A DNA stretch of 7,965 nucleotides. It comes from Chitinivibrionales bacterium. Its GTDB lineage: Bacteria > Fibrobacterota > Chitinivibrionia > Chitinivibrionales > WJKA01. This document shows positions 6,593 through 7,965 of this stretch, in pieces (positions within the stretch are counted from its first letter, which is position 1; each line of letters opens with the position of its first letter). The stretch covers positions 1 through 7,965 of the forward strand of contig WJKA01000151.1 of the NCBI GenBank assembly GCA_014729375.1, written 5' to 3'. The notes below the pieces were generated by a model. The model saw only the letters and a program-made list of their open reading frames with translations. It was not told the DNA's origin and ran no database searches. Made by a program: the position numbers and the translations under genes.

Positions 6593-6851
6593 TTCGCCGA
6601 CGGTATAAAGCCGCAGGATTGGTATTTTTTTTATTTTGACATTTGTCCACTATGCGGGCAAAAAGAGAGTGGTCCATGAATCCTGTTTTTCGCTTCATTC
6701 CCGAATTGGCGCATGGTATGTATTGCATGTTGCAGGCATTAGTGATCTCGATCATTGCTACCTGTGGCATGCTATGCCATATGTCTGGAAGCAACAGCCT
6801 GATTGTATCCGTTAATTTCATATCAGTATCATAGAAAAATCTTTCCGGCAT
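6578..6851 (-). pseudogene. Decayed, truncated radical SAM gene
   Basis: Reading from ATG 6851, residues 33-69 are a clear radical SAM N-terminus: AMIEITNACNMQ, then YIPCANSGMKRKTGFMD and SLFARIVD. The cluster motif is Cys40-X3-Tyr44-X2-Cys47, so the middle cysteine is lost; the TAC codon (6722-6720) is one G-to-A change from TGC. After codon 73 the frame breaks in a run of eight A (6632-6625). Dropping one A restores IPILRLYTVGESLLHP, which is the GEP-type SAM-binding motif with Pro changed to Ser (codon TCA 6592-6590, one change from CCA). Recognisable similarity ends at about 6578. The restored frame stops at 6511-6509 and the rest of the barrel is missing. A radical SAM enzyme cannot work without the three-cysteine site, so this is a dead gene. 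Confidence 0.75.
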
Positions 6852-6902
6852 TTTGTTGATTTCGAAATTTATTAAGTATCCCTGTAAAAGAAAGAATCCA
6901 CA

Positions 6903-7871
6903 ATGAAGACTCTGTTTTTAGGTGCGTATGGTTTTGGGAATCTTGGTGATGAGCTCTGTTTGATCGATGCCATGCAGCGGTTTCCGTCATCGGAAAGCTA
7001 TGTGCGTTCCATTGATCCCGGTTTTACCGGCAGATTTGTGCACTGCAGCGGATTTGTTAATTGGAAACCGTCAAGGCCGGGAAAAAAGTTCAAGCTGGAT
7101 TTCGAGAGAGTCGTGGTCGGAGGTGGAGGGCTCTTTTATAAAGACTCGGCCGATGATTTCTTAGCATATCTTATCGCTGCACAGAATTCCGGGTGCAGAA
7201 CCTGTTTGTACAATGTTGGCGTTGCTCCAGGACGAATAGGAGAGTGGCTTGATGAGCGCGCGCTTGGGGCGCTCAACAGACTTGATTTGCTTGCGGTAAG
7301 GGACACGTTTTCCGCCTGGATATTACACGACAATGGAGTTGTGCGAAATATCAGTGTCACCAATTTCCCGGAGACAGGTATTGCTCCGGATAACGAGGTT
7401 GCTGAAAAAATTTACCCGGACGAAAAGATACTAGGTATATCGATGAGCAATAACACAGGTTTTCTGCAAAAGCTTGAGCGGGAAAGAACAGCGGTAGAAA
7501 AAATATTGCAGGACTTCAAGGGACATAAAGTACTTCCAATAATCAGCACAATTCATCGCTCATGCAAAGCATGGGATGATCGAATTGGATTTAAAAAATT
7601 CTATTCAATTTTCCTTCGGGATTTTGATATCGTACTCCCGGAAACGCTCGACCGTCAATGGTGGAGAGAGAACATGACTCCTCAAAAACTGAAAGGGATA
7701 ATCGGCAGATGTTCTTTTTTATTGTCACGGAGAAAACACAACTGCCTGCATGCCGTATCAATGGGCGTTCCAACAATAGGGATATCCGACACATCGAATA
7801 ACAACCTTCTCCGGCTATTCACATCGCTGCACAGCCGCCTTGCCCCCGGATCGGGAGTTATTTTAATTTAG
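6903..7871 (+). CDS. Polysaccharide pyruvyl transferase-family protein
   Basis: Proteins of this family (PF04230; CsaB, WcaK and relatives) transfer pyruvate from phosphoenolpyruvate onto sugars of exopolysaccharides or cell-wall glycans as a ketal, adding negative charge. The 322-residue product starts with the family's nucleotide-fold motif GAYGFGNLGDELCL (7-20). It then has VVVGGGGLF (70-78), VRDTFS (132-137) and, near the end, SRRKHNCLHAVSMGVPTIGIS (275-295), which corresponds to the conserved R-x-H...A...G-x-P block. There is no signal peptide, consistent with a cytoplasmic enzyme. The protein ends about 27 residues after this block, with a Pro/Gly-containing tail (RLAPGSGVILI), shorter than many members, so the C-terminus may be trimmed. 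Only a purine-rich AAGAAAG precedes the ATG. The function fits the glycosyltransferase and heptose-type isomerase nearby; the sugar modified is unknown. Confidence 0.8.
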   Translation: MKTLFLGAYGFGNLGDELCLIDAMQRFPSSESYVRSIDPGFTGRFVHCSGFVNWKPSRPGKKFKLDFERVVVGGGGLFYKDSADDFLAYLIAAQNSGCRTCLYNVGVAPGRIGEWLDERALGALNRLDLLAVRDTFSAWILHDNGVVRNISVTNFPETGIAPDNEVAEKIYPDEKILGISMSNNTGFLQKLERERTAVEKILQDFKGHKVLPIISTIHRSCKAWDDRIGFKKFYSIFLRDFDIVLPETLDRQWWRENMTPQKLKGIIGRCSFLLSRRKHNCLHAVSMGVPTIGISDTSNNNLLRLFTSLHSRLAPGSGVILI

Positions 7872-7918
7872 AAGTGCCTGTCATGCACAGGGTATTTCTT
7901 TCGAATCACCGATAAAGC

Positions 7919-7965
7919 ATGGAAAAACTGATAATCAATTTTGCGCCTACCGGCATGATACCGAC
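7919..7965 (+). CDS. Probable BKACE (DUF849) family protein, N-terminus only
   Basis: Fifteen codons from ATG 7919 read MEKLIINFAPTGMIP and continue past the right edge. This matches the start typical of beta-keto acid cleavage enzymes (BKACE, PF05853, including 3-keto-5-aminohexanoate cleavage enzyme), which begin with a short strand followed by AP(T/L)G-x-x-PTK. Such enzymes react a beta-keto acid with acetyl-CoA to give acetoacetate and a new CoA ester. It follows the pyruvyl transferase-family gene after 47 bases on the same strand and could share its transcript. No strong Shine-Dalgarno site is seen. The call rests on 15 residues only and could change with more sequence. Confidence 0.5.
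   Translation, partial: MEKLIINFAPTGMIP

Noticed and set aside
7877..7891. Hairpin CCTGT/ACAGG after the pyruvyl transferase-family gene as a terminator
   Set aside because: The stem is only 5 bp and no T-tract follows directly; an alternative pairing GTGC/GCAC competes. It is too weak to call.

Overview
The window looks like part of the chromosome of a Gram-negative-type bacterium of moderate GC content. The evidence for this is a secreted FecR-domain protein, an E. coli-like long-form dihydroxy-acid dehydratase, a sedoheptulose-7-phosphate isomerase and a surface-glycan gene set. The phylum cannot be fixed from the sequence alone. No tRNA, rRNA, CRISPR array, insertion sequence or phage gene is visible.

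Layout. (1) 1-648, minus strand: a FecR-domain exported protein, cut by the left edge, with a clear promoter and Shine-Dalgarno site. (2) 649-957: a divergent intergenic region. (3) 958-2793, plus: ilvD, complete. It is followed after 54 bases by a GmhA-type SIS isomerase (2848-3492, plus). The short gap holds an AT-rich repeat-like tract. (4) 3502-5547, minus: a two-gene unit made of a GT4-type glycosyltransferase (5547 to 4549) and a radical SAM/SPASM protein (4533 to 3502), convergent with gmhA. A 14-bp palindrome covers the convergent stop codons. (5) 5609-6445, plus: a second, shorter radical SAM/SPASM protein, divergent from the glycosyltransferase. (6) 6446-6902: a scarred region. It holds a 47-residue ORF with one membrane segment and, on the opposite strand, a decayed third radical SAM gene that has lost the middle cluster cysteine, is frameshifted in an A8 run, and breaks off just after its GEP-like motif. 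(7) 6903-7871, plus: a polysaccharide pyruvyl transferase-family protein. (8) 7919-7965, plus: the first 15 codons of a gene that resembles the start of BKACE (DUF849) enzymes, cut by the right edge.

How it fits together. ilvD is a housekeeping amino-acid gene. From gmhA rightward the window reads as an accessory locus for making or decorating a surface polysaccharide: a heptose-precursor isomerase, a glycosyltransferase, two intact and one dead radical SAM/SPASM-type enzymes, and a probable pyruvyl transferase. Frequent strand switching, short gaps and gene debris suggest a locus assembled and pruned by recombination. The most notable points are the concentration of radical SAM genes around one glycosyltransferase and the decayed radical SAM gene facing a truncated-looking membrane ORF, which together look like a deletion scar. 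The chemistry done by the radical SAM proteins is not known from the sequence.
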